The notes beneath the pieces were generated by a model. It saw only the letters and a program-made list of their open reading frames with translations. It ran no database searches and was not told the origin of the DNA. The position numbers were made by a program, and so were the translations under genes. Positions 16,737 to 24,703 of a DNA stretch of 64,000 nucleotides are shown one piece after another. The stretch's first letter is position 1; every line of letters begins with the position of its first letter. The stretch comes from Gp6-AA40 sp035649635 (GTDB lineage: Bacteria; Acidobacteriota; Vicinamibacteria; Vicinamibacterales; UBA2999): positions 1 through 64,000 of the forward strand of contig DASRJE010000153.1 in assembly GCA_035649635.1 (NCBI GenBank). The letters run 5' to 3'.

Positions 16737-17087
16737 ATGGCTGCGCAGAGAATGCTGTTCGCGCGTCGATACCGGGCGGCGTTGCTCGACTATTTGCTCG
16801 GCAGTGACGAGGCCGGACTCGTCCGTGCCTACGATCTCGGCAGAGCGGCCATGCGCGAGGGACTGGGCCTGCTCGAAGTCGTGCGCGTCCATCATGCGAC
16901 GACACGCACCATTGTGGGCTCCGCCCGCGACGTCGACGGCGTGCTGAAAACCCTCGACGGCGCTGGGGAGTTCCTCATGGAAGCGCTGTCACCATTCGAA
17001 ATGGCGTACCGCGGCTACGTGGCGTCGCTCGAAGGTGTTGATGTCCGCCGCCCTATCCCTCATCGCGGCGACCGGCCCAAACGCTAG
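16737..17087 (+). CDS. RsbU N-terminal-like domain protein
   Basis: A 116-residue, mostly helical protein: YRAALLDYLLGSDEAGLVRA, YDLGRAAMREGLGLLEVVRV and HHATTRTIV resemble the RsbT-binding N-terminal domain of the phosphatase RsbU. The PP2C phosphatase domain that normally follows is absent. ATG 16737 is chosen because family-like sequence begins there; the open frame extends upstream to 16566 but reads as noise over the LuxR-type gene. With the RsbT-like kinase two genes upstream, the simplest reading is that this lone domain is the kinase's binding partner. The fold assignment is by motif resemblance and is moderately secure. Confidence 0.65.
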   Translation: MAAQRMLFARRYRAALLDYLLGSDEAGLVRAYDLGRAAMREGLGLLEVVRVHHATTRTIVGSARDVDGVLKTLDGAGEFLMEALSPFEMAYRGYVASLEGVDVRRPIPHRGDRPKR

Positions 17088-17331
17088 CACGGCCATTCGA
17101 TCTCTCCATCAGGAATTTACCTGGTACCGATCTACGAGCTTTGGGCAACGAGTCGGAGGGAATGACCGGATTCCAGGTAGCGGCTCGATCCCTGAGAATG
17201 GCCCGGTCTGTAGTTCGGAGCGACAGAGGTTCGTGCCGCTCTCGTTCGTGTCGTCCGGTGATGACCACCGGCGCCGGTCGGCGAACACGCGGTTGGCTGG
17301 GAAGTCCTTGGCACCGAAGGGGGCGGAGCCC

Positions 17332-17895
17332 GTGCGCGTATCACTTCATGAGGTTTCGAAGACTCCACCGGTTGCGGCGCCCGCCGAACCGACTTCGGAA
17401 TCCTGGTACGCAGTCTGGACCCATAGTCATTGCGAGCAGCTCGTCCGCGATCAGTTGGTGCGCACGGGCTTTCGCGCGTTCCTACCGACCGTTGACGTGT
17501 GGTCACGGCGGCGCGGGGTGCGACGCCTGATCGACGTGCCGATGTTTCCCGGCTACCTGTTCCTTCGTCACGCCATCGATAAGAAGTCGTACTGCGAAGT
17601 GAGTCGGGTTCGCGGCGTGGTGCGCGTGCTGGGAGAGCGATGGGACTGCCTGGCGCGCATTCCCGATGAAGAGATTCAGTCGATCGAACGCATCGAGATG
17701 GCGCGGGAACCGGTACTTCCGTATCCCTACCTGAAGGAGGGGCGGCGCGCACGCATCGTCGCCGGTCCCCTCGCGGGCCTCGAAGGCATTCTCGTCAAGT
17801 CGAGACTGGACAAGGGTCTCCTCGTGCTCTCGGTGCATCTGCTTCAGCGGAGCGTCGCCATGTCGGTTGACGCAACGGCGGTGGCGCCCGCATAG
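17332..17895 (+). CDS. NusG/RfaH-like transcription antitermination protein
   Basis: The protein has about 187 residues. The NGN domain starts at SWYAVWTHSHCEQLVRDQLV and includes VPMFPGYLFLRH, the hallmark of NusG paralogues. A C-terminal KOW domain follows with GRRARIVAGPLAGLEGILV. The GTG at 17332 is favoured because AAGGGGG (17317-17323) lies eight bases upstream; the frame is open back to 17035 but overlaps the previous gene. Specialised NusG paralogues (RfaH, UpxY, LoaP) sit at the head of long polysaccharide operons and stop premature termination, which fits the more than 30 kb of rightward exopolysaccharide genes that begin 26 bases later. Confidence 0.85.
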   Translation: MRVSLHEVSKTPPVAAPAEPTSESWYAVWTHSHCEQLVRDQLVRTGFRAFLPTVDVWSRRRGVRRLIDVPMFPGYLFLRHAIDKKSYCEVSRVRGVVRVLGERWDCLARIPDEEIQSIERIEMAREPVLPYPYLKEGRRARIVAGPLAGLEGILVKSRLDKGLLVLSVHLLQRSVAMSVDATAVAPA

Positions 17896-17921
17896 CGGAC
17901 GCCGCTCCGGGGACGGGTTTC

Positions 17922-19115
17922 ATGACTATCGACTTCCGAACTGCGGGGCGTGACGTTCTCGCGATTGCGATTGCCGCAATATTGTTCGTGCCTGGGACGG
18001 CGCAGGCTCAGGGCCAGACGTACGGCCGAGTGTCGGGATCGATCGAGCAACTTTATGACAGCAATCTGTTCGCAGCGCCGGAGAACTCCCCGTTTGCCAC
18101 GCCGCAATCCGACTGGATCACACGTCTTGGCCCGCTGTTCGAAGCCGGCTACGAGTCACAGCCACTCAATGTGAAAGTCTCCTACGGCTTCGATGCCGAA
18201 AAGTATCAGGACCTCGTCGAGCTGGACGACGCCTTCGCCAGACAGAACGCTGCCACGTCGCTCAATTATCGTAGGCAAACGTTCGCCGCCGAGCTCACTG
18301 GCGAGTTCGTGAGAACACAGTCACCCACCGATCTGAATGTCGAGACACTTCGCTTCGTCGGGCGATCGCCCGCCCAGCGCATTGCCTCGAGCGAGGCATT
18401 CACCTTCAATCTTTCGCCCGTGACGAAGCTCACACTCGCTCACCTCTTTAATCGTGACAGCCTGGTCGGGGCCGAGACGAGCGCCGCAAACGAAGCTCGC
18501 GTTGGTCTCGCGCGCCAATTGAGCGGCCGGACCACGGTCCGCGGCGACTACAAGCTCGGCTACACCGACTTCAGCAATGGCAGGGAGGAGCGATTCCATG
18601 TGGGGACGGTTGGCTTGGCGCATGCATTGACGTCGATGCTTGACTTCGAGGTCAACGGCGGCGTGCGCTCGACGTTGGGTGACATCGATCCTGAACTCTC
18701 GGCGCAGATGAGACAGCGAATGCAGCACGGCGGGGTCGCAGTGCGATATGTCCAGACACGCGAGACCACTATCGGCGGGGGCGCCTCGCTCCAGGTTCGC
18801 CGTGTGAGTGGAGAGGTCAATTACACTCCAACTCGTGCAATTGCGTTCACCGTTACGCCCGCACGTGCCAGCAGTGGCGGGACATTGAGCCGCGACGTGG
18901 TTTACATCGTAGACATCCAGACGAAAATTCGCGCCACGCGGCGCTGGTCAATCCTGGCGCTGGGCCGAGCCGGCCAGCAGGAACGAAGCGTGGATCGAAC
19001 GCTACCCACAGCGGCAAATGACGTGATCAACTATCGAATCGTCTCACTCAAGACGGTTGTGACACTGGGAGCATTGGAGCGCGAACGTGAAGATGCTGAG
19101 ACTGAAACCCGGTAG
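17922..19115 (+). CDS. Outer-membrane beta-barrel protein of exopolysaccharide locus
   Basis: A 397-residue protein with a signal peptide (hydrophobic VLAIAIAAILFVPG, cleavage likely after AQA). The mature protein has many alternating amphipathic beta strands such as VSGSIEQLYDSNLFA, NVKVSYGFDAEKY and FAAELTGEFVRTQ. It resembles the outer-membrane beta-barrel proteins found in XrtA/PEP-CTERM-type exopolysaccharide loci, which are proposed to secrete or anchor polymer. It overlaps the start of the sugar phosphotransferase gene by 29 bases, placing it firmly in the operon. The barrel call is secure; the precise transport role is inferred. Confidence 0.75.
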   Translation: MTIDFRTAGRDVLAIAIAAILFVPGTAQAQGQTYGRVSGSIEQLYDSNLFAAPENSPFATPQSDWITRLGPLFEAGYESQPLNVKVSYGFDAEKYQDLVELDDAFARQNAATSLNYRRQTFAAELTGEFVRTQSPTDLNVETLRFVGRSPAQRIASSEAFTFNLSPVTKLTLAHLFNRDSLVGAETSAANEARVGLARQLSGRTTVRGDYKLGYTDFSNGREERFHVGTVGLAHALTSMLDFEVNGGVRSTLGDIDPELSAQMRQRMQHGGVAVRYVQTRETTIGGGASLQVRRVSGEVNYTPTRAIAFTVTPARASSGGTLSRDVVYIVDIQTKIRATRRWSILALGRAGQQERSVDRTLPTAANDVINYRIVSLKTVVTLGALEREREDAETETR

Positions 19116-20256
19116 CGGGAAGCGCCCTACCTCATGGCCACGGCACCAGCGAATTCTCGTCATCGGCAAGACTCCGCTCGGTGAACACGTCATTCGCGAG
19201 ATCGAGAGTCGCCCCGCGCTCGGTGTCGTGGTCGGTGTGCTGGACGACGGCGTGTCAGCGGCCGTCGATTCAGAAGAGTCGTTGCGAGTCCGGGAAATCG
19301 CCCGTCTGACTGCCGTCATCGACGAGCTGCGCCCAGACCATATCGTCCTGGCGCTCATCGAGCGTCGAAACCGAACACCCCTGATGCAGGCGCTGCTCAC
19401 GTCGGCTTTTGCGCGTGGCATTACGATCGAGAACGGCGCCGATTGCTACGAGCGACTCACGGGCAAGCTGGCGCTCGAATCGTGGACGCCCATGAGCGTC
19501 CTGTTCTCGGGGCAGCTTCGGCCCTCTCGCGCACAGCAGATAATGGCCCGCGTCATCAGCCTCGCCGTTGCGATCGTCGCGCTCGTGGCGTTGCTGCCCT
19601 TCTTGCTCATCATCGCGCTCGCCATCAAGCTCGACTCGCGTGGCCCGGTCCTGTTCATCCAAGAACGAATCGGCGCACACGGCCGCCCTTTTAGGTTGTT
19701 CAAGTTCCGATCGATGCATGACGGTCCCGGCCGCCGGTCCGAGTGGGAACAGGACAACCGTGATCAGGTGACTCGCGTCGGCAGGTGGCTGCGGGCGTTC
19801 CGTCTCGACGAGCTGCCGCAGCTCCTCAACATCCTCCGTGGAGAGATGAATCTCGTGGGGCCGCGTCCTCACCCGACTTCGAACCTGGAGCTCTTCACGC
19901 TGGTCGCGCGCAACCTGAACGAGCTCACCGGCGCTGCCATCAGTTGCTACGCGCTTCGCACATCCGTGCTGCCCGGGATCACCGGTTGGGCGCAGGTGCG
20001 CTATCGGTACGCCAACAATCTCGAAGAAGAGATTGAGAAGCTCAGATACGACCTGTACTACATCAAGCACATGTCGTCGTGGCTCGATCTGCTCATCATG
20101 TTCGAGACGCTGAAAGTGATTTGCCGCTATCAGGCAGAACCGCCCACGGCGACGGTGGTGACAGTAGCCGAACCCGAACACCCCGCCGTTCCGGCGCGAC
20201 AGGGGGAGGCGAGGTCCGCGACCAGCGTGCGCTTTGGCCATACGGGGGAAGCATGA
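19087..20256 (+). CDS. Undecaprenyl-phosphate sugar phosphotransferase (initiating glycosyltransferase)
   Basis: A 389-residue bacterial sugar transferase. An N-terminal nucleotide-binding-like domain (RILVIGKTPLGEHVIREI, from residue 22) precedes one membrane helix (about 155-180). The catalytic domain has PVLFIQERIG, LFKFRSMH (204-211), LDELPQLLNIL (240-250) and NLVGPRPH (255-262). The family moves a sugar-1-phosphate from a UDP-sugar to undecaprenyl phosphate at the cytoplasmic face and so begins repeat-unit synthesis. It lacks the four extra N-terminal helices of WbaP/WcaJ, like the short enzymes of XrtA-type loci. It overlaps the next gene by ATGA. Confidence 0.9.
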   Translation: MKMLRLKPGSGKRPTSWPRHQRILVIGKTPLGEHVIREIESRPALGVVVGVLDDGVSAAVDSEESLRVREIARLTAVIDELRPDHIVLALIERRNRTPLMQALLTSAFARGITIENGADCYERLTGKLALESWTPMSVLFSGQLRPSRAQQIMARVISLAVAIVALVALLPFLLIIALAIKLDSRGPVLFIQERIGAHGRPFRLFKFRSMHDGPGRRSEWEQDNRDQVTRVGRWLRAFRLDELPQLLNILRGEMNLVGPRPHPTSNLELFTLVARNLNELTGAAISCYALRTSVLPGITGWAQVRYRYANNLEEEIEKLRYDLYYIKHMSSWLDLLIMFETLKVICRYQAEPPTATVVTVAEPEHPAVPARQGEARSATSVRFGHTGEA

Positions 20257-20930
20257 CGATTCTCACCAGACTCTCAAGTCTCGGGCTGCTCCTGACCATC
20301 GTCTCGCCTTGCCAGGCGGGCCAGCAGCAACGCACTGGTACCACCACCGCGTTTCCTGCTGAAAGCGGCAAGGGACAACCCGCCGGAGAAACGACGACGC
20401 GGCCCAAGCCGGCGGTCACCGACGATCGCAACGTACCTCGCGATTACGTCATCGGTCCGAGCGACGTCATCGAAATCGCTGTGTGGAACAACGACGCCGT
20501 GTCGAGAACGGTGCCCGTTCGGCCGGATGGCAAAATCTCGCTCCAGCTCGTTAACGACGTGCAGGCCGCCGGTATGACCCCGATGCAGCTGCGGGATGCG
20601 CTGACCAAGGCGCTGACCGCCTACGTGCAAAACCCCGAAGTGTCGGTGATTGTGCGCGAGGTGCACAGCTTCAAGGTGTCGGTCATGGGAGAGGTGAAAG
20701 AGCCTGGCCGGTACGATCTGACTGGCCGAGTCACCGTGCTCGATGTCCTCGCGATGGCCAAGGGGCTCACGCAGTACGCCGACAAGAACAAGATTGCCAT
20801 TCTGCGGCGCGAGCAGAGTGGTGCGACGCGGTCGATCCCGGTCGACTATCAGCGGCTCGTGTCGAATGATTCGATCAACGGCCGCGATAATTTCCTCGTA
20901 CAGCCAGACGACATCGTCGTAGTGCGGTAG
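20253..20930 (+). CDS. Polysaccharide export protein (Wza/OPX family)
   Basis: A 225-residue secreted protein: signal peptide to about residue 22, a Pro/Thr-rich linker, a Poly_export domain starting YVIGPSDVIEIAVW (about 65), then one SLBB domain (VMGEVKEPGRYDLTGRVTVL). A cysteine at position 20 lies in VSPCQAG, a poor match to a lipobox, so lipidation is uncertain. The protein is shorter than Wza and lacks the C-terminal outer-membrane helix, like OPX proteins that rely on a separate barrel; the barrel at 17922-19115 could supply that pore. Start ATG 20253 overlaps the preceding stop, and the Wzz-like gene begins 3 bases after its own stop. Confidence 0.9.
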   Translation: MTILTRLSSLGLLLTIVSPCQAGQQQRTGTTTAFPAESGKGQPAGETTTRPKPAVTDDRNVPRDYVIGPSDVIEIAVWNNDAVSRTVPVRPDGKISLQLVNDVQAAGMTPMQLRDALTKALTAYVQNPEVSVIVREVHSFKVSVMGEVKEPGRYDLTGRVTVLDVLAMAKGLTQYADKNKIAILRREQSGATRSIPVDYQRLVSNDSINGRDNFLVQPDDIVVVR

Positions 20931-20932
20931 CC

Positions 20933-22522
20933 ATGACAGACGATCTTGATATCAGTGAGGACACTCACCCGCAACCCCAACTCGGGATGGACTTCGTCTC
21001 AGAAGTCTGGCACCGGCGCAAACGACTCTTTGTTTGGGTCTTGAGCGCTGTGCTCCTGGCCGCCGCGATCATCGCGAGCTCGCTGCCCGATCTCTACCGG
21101 GCCTCGGCCAAGGTCATCGTCGATCGACAGGAAGTGTCCGAGGCGTTCGTCGAGCCCTCGGTGACTGCCGATCTCGAAACTCGAATCCAGACGATCGATC
21201 AGCGCGTACGCGGCCGTGCCACCCTCTCGAAAGTGATCTTCAGCAAGAACCTCTACCCGGAGCTTCGCAACGTCGCACCGATTGAGGGCGTTGTCGAACG
21301 GTTCAAAAGGGACTTCACTCTCAAGCTCGAAGGCGTGGGCGACACGAACGGCCGCAGCGCAACGATCGCCTTCACAATCACCTATGGCGGTCGCGACCCT
21401 GCCTTGGTTGCCGACGTCGCCAATACGCTGGCGGGCCTCTACGTCGACGAGAACACGAAAAGCCGCAAACGCCAGGCGATCGTGACCGCCGAGTTCCTGG
21501 AAAAAGAAGTCGAGAGTGCCCGGCAGGCGATGGACACCTCCGATCGCCGAGCCAGTGAGTTCGCGAGGAATAACGTGGACGTGTTGCCGCAGCAGGTCGA
21601 GGTCAACATGGCTGCGCTCAATCGGGTCAACGATAACCTTCGCCAGAACGGAGAATATCAGCTTCGAGCGATGGAACGCCGCGAGCGGATCGAGAAGGAA
21701 CTGGCCGAGTCGGCGCTCACGGGAACGGCAACGTCTGAAGAAGCCATCGAGGCGCGACTGGAGAAACTCAAGGGCGATTTGGCTGATTTGCGTAGGAACT
21801 ACAGTGACAAGCACCCCGATGTCATCCGCATGACCCAGGAAATTGCCGCGCTTGAGCAACGTGCGGCGAATGCGCCGCCCAAGTCCAATTCGACGGCCGC
21901 TCCGAGCACGTCACGAAGCTCTTTGGTTCGTGTGCTCGCGGAAGTCGACAATCAGCTCAAGTCGTTGAAAGAGGAAGAGACAAGGCTGCGACAGCAAGGC
22001 GCCTCGTACGAAACCCGCGTCGAGAGCGCCCCGAGGCGAATGACGGAGATCGGCCGGCTGGCGCGAGGCGGCGATTCGGCACGGGAGCGGTATCAATCGC
22101 TGTTGAAGCGGTACGAAGCCGCCCGGGTCGCGACCAACCTGGAGGACCGCGAGGACCTCGAGCAGTTCCGCATCCTCGATGCGGCCGTCGTGCCACAGGG
22201 TCCCTCGATGCCCAATCGGATGCTCATCGTCGGTCTAGGGTTCTTCGTCGCGCTGGGGGCCGCGGCCGCAGCGGTTGTCGCGGCCGAGAAGCTCGACACG
22301 ACATTCCATTCACCAAGCGGTCTCAGCTCGGTCGTCAACGTGCCGGTGCTGGCGTCGATTCGGATCGTTCCGACGCGCCGAACGACGTTCCGCAGGAAGG
22401 TCAAGGGCTTGCTCACCACGGGCGCGGCGCTCGTCGTTCTCACGCTGATTGCGGCGGCGTCGTACTACATTGCTTCTGGCAATGAGGATCTGGTTCGCAT
22501 GATCTCGCGGGGTGGCGCGTAA
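20933..22522 (+). CDS. Wzz/GumC-type polysaccharide chain-length determinant
   Basis: A 529-residue polysaccharide co-polymerase. There is an N-terminal membrane helix (FVWVLSAVLLAAAIIASSL), a long periplasmic coiled-coil region (about 150-390, for example ERRERIEKELAESALTG), and a C-terminal helix near 427-447 preceded by the proline-rich VVPQGPSMPNR. Near residue 490 there is an extra hydrophobic helix (ALVVLTLIAAASYYI). The kinase is encoded separately just downstream and overlaps by one base, the usual arrangement of a split BY-kinase. It controls polymer length and couples the inner-membrane polymerase to the export protein. Confidence 0.9.
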   Translation: MTDDLDISEDTHPQPQLGMDFVSEVWHRRKRLFVWVLSAVLLAAAIIASSLPDLYRASAKVIVDRQEVSEAFVEPSVTADLETRIQTIDQRVRGRATLSKVIFSKNLYPELRNVAPIEGVVERFKRDFTLKLEGVGDTNGRSATIAFTITYGGRDPALVADVANTLAGLYVDENTKSRKRQAIVTAEFLEKEVESARQAMDTSDRRASEFARNNVDVLPQQVEVNMAALNRVNDNLRQNGEYQLRAMERRERIEKELAESALTGTATSEEAIEARLEKLKGDLADLRRNYSDKHPDVIRMTQEIAALEQRAANAPPKSNSTAAPSTSRSSLVRVLAEVDNQLKSLKEEETRLRQQGASYETRVESAPRRMTEIGRLARGGDSARERYQSLLKRYEAARVATNLEDREDLEQFRILDAAVVPQGPSMPNRMLIVGLGFFVALGAAAAAVVAAEKLDTTFHSPSGLSSVVNVPVLASIRIVPTRRTTFRRKVKGLLTTGAALVVLTLIAAASYYIASGNEDLVRMISRGGA

Positions 22523-23280
22523 TGGCGGCCTGGGCACGTCCGAAAGGAAATGAGGCGACGGTGCGTGAGCGAACCCGCATCGCGGAGGAACTCGTCAGCT
22601 TCGGAGCGCCGAATACGGCGCCGGCAGACCAGTACCGCATCCTGCGTCAGAGCGTGGAACAATTCGCGCGCGGCGGCGCCCGTGTCTTCGCCATCACCAG
22701 CGCCGGGCCGGGAGAGGGCAAGACGGTCACGACGCTGAATCTCGCGGGTGCGCTCGCGCAGTCGCGAGCCACGAACGTGCTCGTCGTCGACGTCGATTTT
22801 CATCGGCCTTCCGTGACCAAGTACCTCGGGCTTCCGGCGCGTCTCCCGGGACTTGCGGAGTCCATCGTCGATGAAAGCGCCGACGTGACGCGGTTGGTGC
22901 GACGGCTCGAGTCGCTGGGTATTTCGGTCCTGCCCACGGGTGTGCCCCAGGTCGCGCCCTACGAGTTGCTGACATCGCCAAGGCTCGAGGTCGTGATGGC
23001 GGAGATGCGTCGTCTCTACGACTACGTGCTGGTGGACACGCCACCGCTGCTCTCGGTCGCCGACTGCCGAATGCTGTCATCCCTGATCGATGGTTTCATT
23101 GTCGTTGTTGCGGCCAACAGGACACCTCGCCGAGCCCTGGTGGACGCATTGAAAATCATCGACCCCGCCAAGGTCCTTGGCGTCGTGCTCAACGGGGACG
23201 ATCGGCCCCAGGGCCCTTACTACCGGTACGAGGCCTACGCTACCTCTGACGCCACTCCACGAGGCAGTCGGAAGCGCTGA
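22522..23280 (+). CDS. BY-kinase, CpsD/CapB-type tyrosine-protein kinase
   Basis: A 252-residue cytoplasmic P-loop kinase. Walker A is SAGPGEGKTV (60-69), Walker A' VLVVDVDFHRP (86-96) and Walker B YVLVDTPP (168-175). The short tyrosine cluster near the C terminus (YYRYEAY, tyrosines 233, 234, 236 and 239) would be the autophosphorylation site. It works with the chain-length protein encoded immediately upstream, cycling between phosphorylated and free forms during polymer export. A candidate counteracting phosphatase is fused to the GT4 protein at 31304-33160. Confidence 0.9.
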   Translation: MAAWARPKGNEATVRERTRIAEELVSFGAPNTAPADQYRILRQSVEQFARGGARVFAITSAGPGEGKTVTTLNLAGALAQSRATNVLVVDVDFHRPSVTKYLGLPARLPGLAESIVDESADVTRLVRRLESLGISVLPTGVPQVAPYELLTSPRLEVVMAEMRRLYDYVLVDTPPLLSVADCRMLSSLIDGFIVVVAANRTPRRALVDALKIIDPAKVLGVVLNGDDRPQGPYYRYEAYATSDATPRGSRKR

Positions 23281-23320
23281 ATCCTGCGGTCGCGGCACCG
23301 ACCGTGCCGCGAGACTGACG

Positions 23321-24703
23321 ATGAGAATTGGTCGCACGCTCCCCCCGGCAGCAGCCCTATTGGACTGGCGGGATCTGGGTCACGCCGTCGTTGCGATGTG
23401 GTCGCCAGATCGAACAGTTCAAGTGCGCGAAGACGAGATCAAGAAGCATTTCGGCGTGCCGTACGCATGTCTGGTGTCTTCAGGAACAGCCGCGTTGACG
23501 TTGGCGCTCATCGCGCTGAGAGACTTGTCGGAACGGACCGACGTCATCATCCCGGCGTTCACGTGTTACTCGGTGCCGGCCGCCGTTCTGGCAGCCGGGT
23601 TGCGGCCAGTCCTGTGCGATGTCGAGCCGTCGACTTTCGACTACGACCACGCCCGGCTTCAGCAGACGCTCTCCGACAACACGCTCTGCGTCGTTGCCCA
23701 TCATCTGTTCGGTGTGCCAGCGGACATCGAACGCCTTCGTGCGCTGTGCCATGCGCGCGGCATCTTCCTGGTCGAAGACGCCGCTCAGGCGATGGGCATC
23801 AAAGTCGACGGTGAATACGTCGGCACGAAGGGTGACGTTGGCATCTTCAGCTTCGGCCGCGGCAAGAACGTCACCTCCGGATCTGGGGGAGTCATCATCG
23901 CCCAGCGGAATTCCATTGCGGAAGCGCTCGACCGGCGGTGTGGCTGTCTCGAAGACCCGTCGCGCATACAGGTGTGGGCGGAGCTGTTTCGCTCGATGGT
24001 GATGACCGCGTTCATCAGACCGAGCCTGTACTGGTTTCCAGCGGCGATGCCGTTTCTCCGGCTCGGTGAAACGATCTATCCGCGAAAAGTGGCCCTGCAT
24101 CGTCTCTCGGGGATGCAGGCAGGTCTGCTTCACGGCTGGCGAGAGCGCCTCCACCAATCGAACCAGATTCGATCCGAGAACGCGACCGATCTTACACTGC
24201 GATTGTCACTGAATCCGCCGCGAGGGCAGTCGCATCCCTATCTCCGGTTGCCGCTCCTCGCGCCGACGCCGCGCGAAAAGAAACGCATCTTCGAGATGTC
24301 ACGCAAGCAAGGGCTGGGAATGAGCGTTGCGTATCCAGCCACGATCAATGAGGTCCCTGAGCTCAAGGGTCATTTCGATGGCGGCCGGTATCCCGGCGCC
24401 ACGAAGCTTGCCCAGCAGCTCCTGACGATCCCGACGCATCACTGGGTAGAGGAGCGTGACCGGAAAGCGCTCACCAACTGCCTTGCCACAACCATGCGCG
24501 CGGCGCCGCCCACGCCTACGCAGGACGAGCGGAGGACCTCTTCGGTCGAACCAGTCAAGGTCCCTGCCCTCGAAAGGTCGGCGGCAGACTTGGCTGGCCG
24601 AAGTCTTTTGGCGCGCTCCGCGCGCCCGGAACCGCTATCCGGGCCACCACGAGTAGAAAGTTCACGCAGCGAGCCGCATAGCAGTCCGATTCATCATGGC
24701 TGA
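23321..24703 (+). CDS. DegT/DnrJ/EryC1/StrS family PLP-dependent aminotransferase
   Basis: A 460-residue fold-type I enzyme of the sugar aminotransferase family. CLVSSGTAALTLAL (about 50-63) is the phosphate-binding region, VEDAAQAMGIK holds the ring-binding aspartate, and SFGRGKNVTSGSGG holds the Schiff-base lysine. It may make a 3- or 4-amino sugar for the polymer, or act on another keto substrate. The last about 70 residues after LTNCLATTM are low in complexity and are partly encoded by a dispersed repeat (24609-24686), so this tail is probably an accidental extension. It overlaps the next gene by 8 bases. Confidence 0.85.
   Translation: MRIGRTLPPAAALLDWRDLGHAVVAMWSPDRTVQVREDEIKKHFGVPYACLVSSGTAALTLALIALRDLSERTDVIIPAFTCYSVPAAVLAAGLRPVLCDVEPSTFDYDHARLQQTLSDNTLCVVAHHLFGVPADIERLRALCHARGIFLVEDAAQAMGIKVDGEYVGTKGDVGIFSFGRGKNVTSGSGGVIIAQRNSIAEALDRRCGCLEDPSRIQVWAELFRSMVMTAFIRPSLYWFPAAMPFLRLGETIYPRKVALHRLSGMQAGLLHGWRERLHQSNQIRSENATDLTLRLSLNPPRGQSHPYLRLPLLAPTPREKKRIFEMSRKQGLGMSVAYPATINEVPELKGHFDGGRYPGATKLAQQLLTIPTHHWVEERDRKALTNCLATTMRAAPPTPTQDERRTSSVEPVKVPALERSAADLAGRSLLARSARPEPLSGPPRVESSRSEPHSSPIHHG
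24609..24686 (+). repeat. Dispersed structured repeat, copy A
   Basis: About 78 bases homologous to copy B (25893-25969). The first hairpin, GGCGCGC-tcc-GCGCGCC, is identical in both copies. A second, longer hairpin pairs accgctatccgg (24631-24642) with ccgcatagcagt (24674-24685). Compared with copy B, one pair in this stem has changed on both sides (T-A here, A-T there), which keeps the pairing. It lies within the 3' end of the aminotransferase frame. Confidence 0.7.

Noticed and set aside
17176..17185. GGTAGCGGCT upstream of the nusG-like gene, resembling the ops element of RfaH
   Set aside because: Only part of the enterobacterial ops consensus is present and its position before the nusG-like gene itself is odd; chance similarity is likely.
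19270..20241. Reverse open frame of 323 codons opposite the sugar phosphotransferase
   Set aside because: It lies entirely inside a well-supported gene and has no protein family features.
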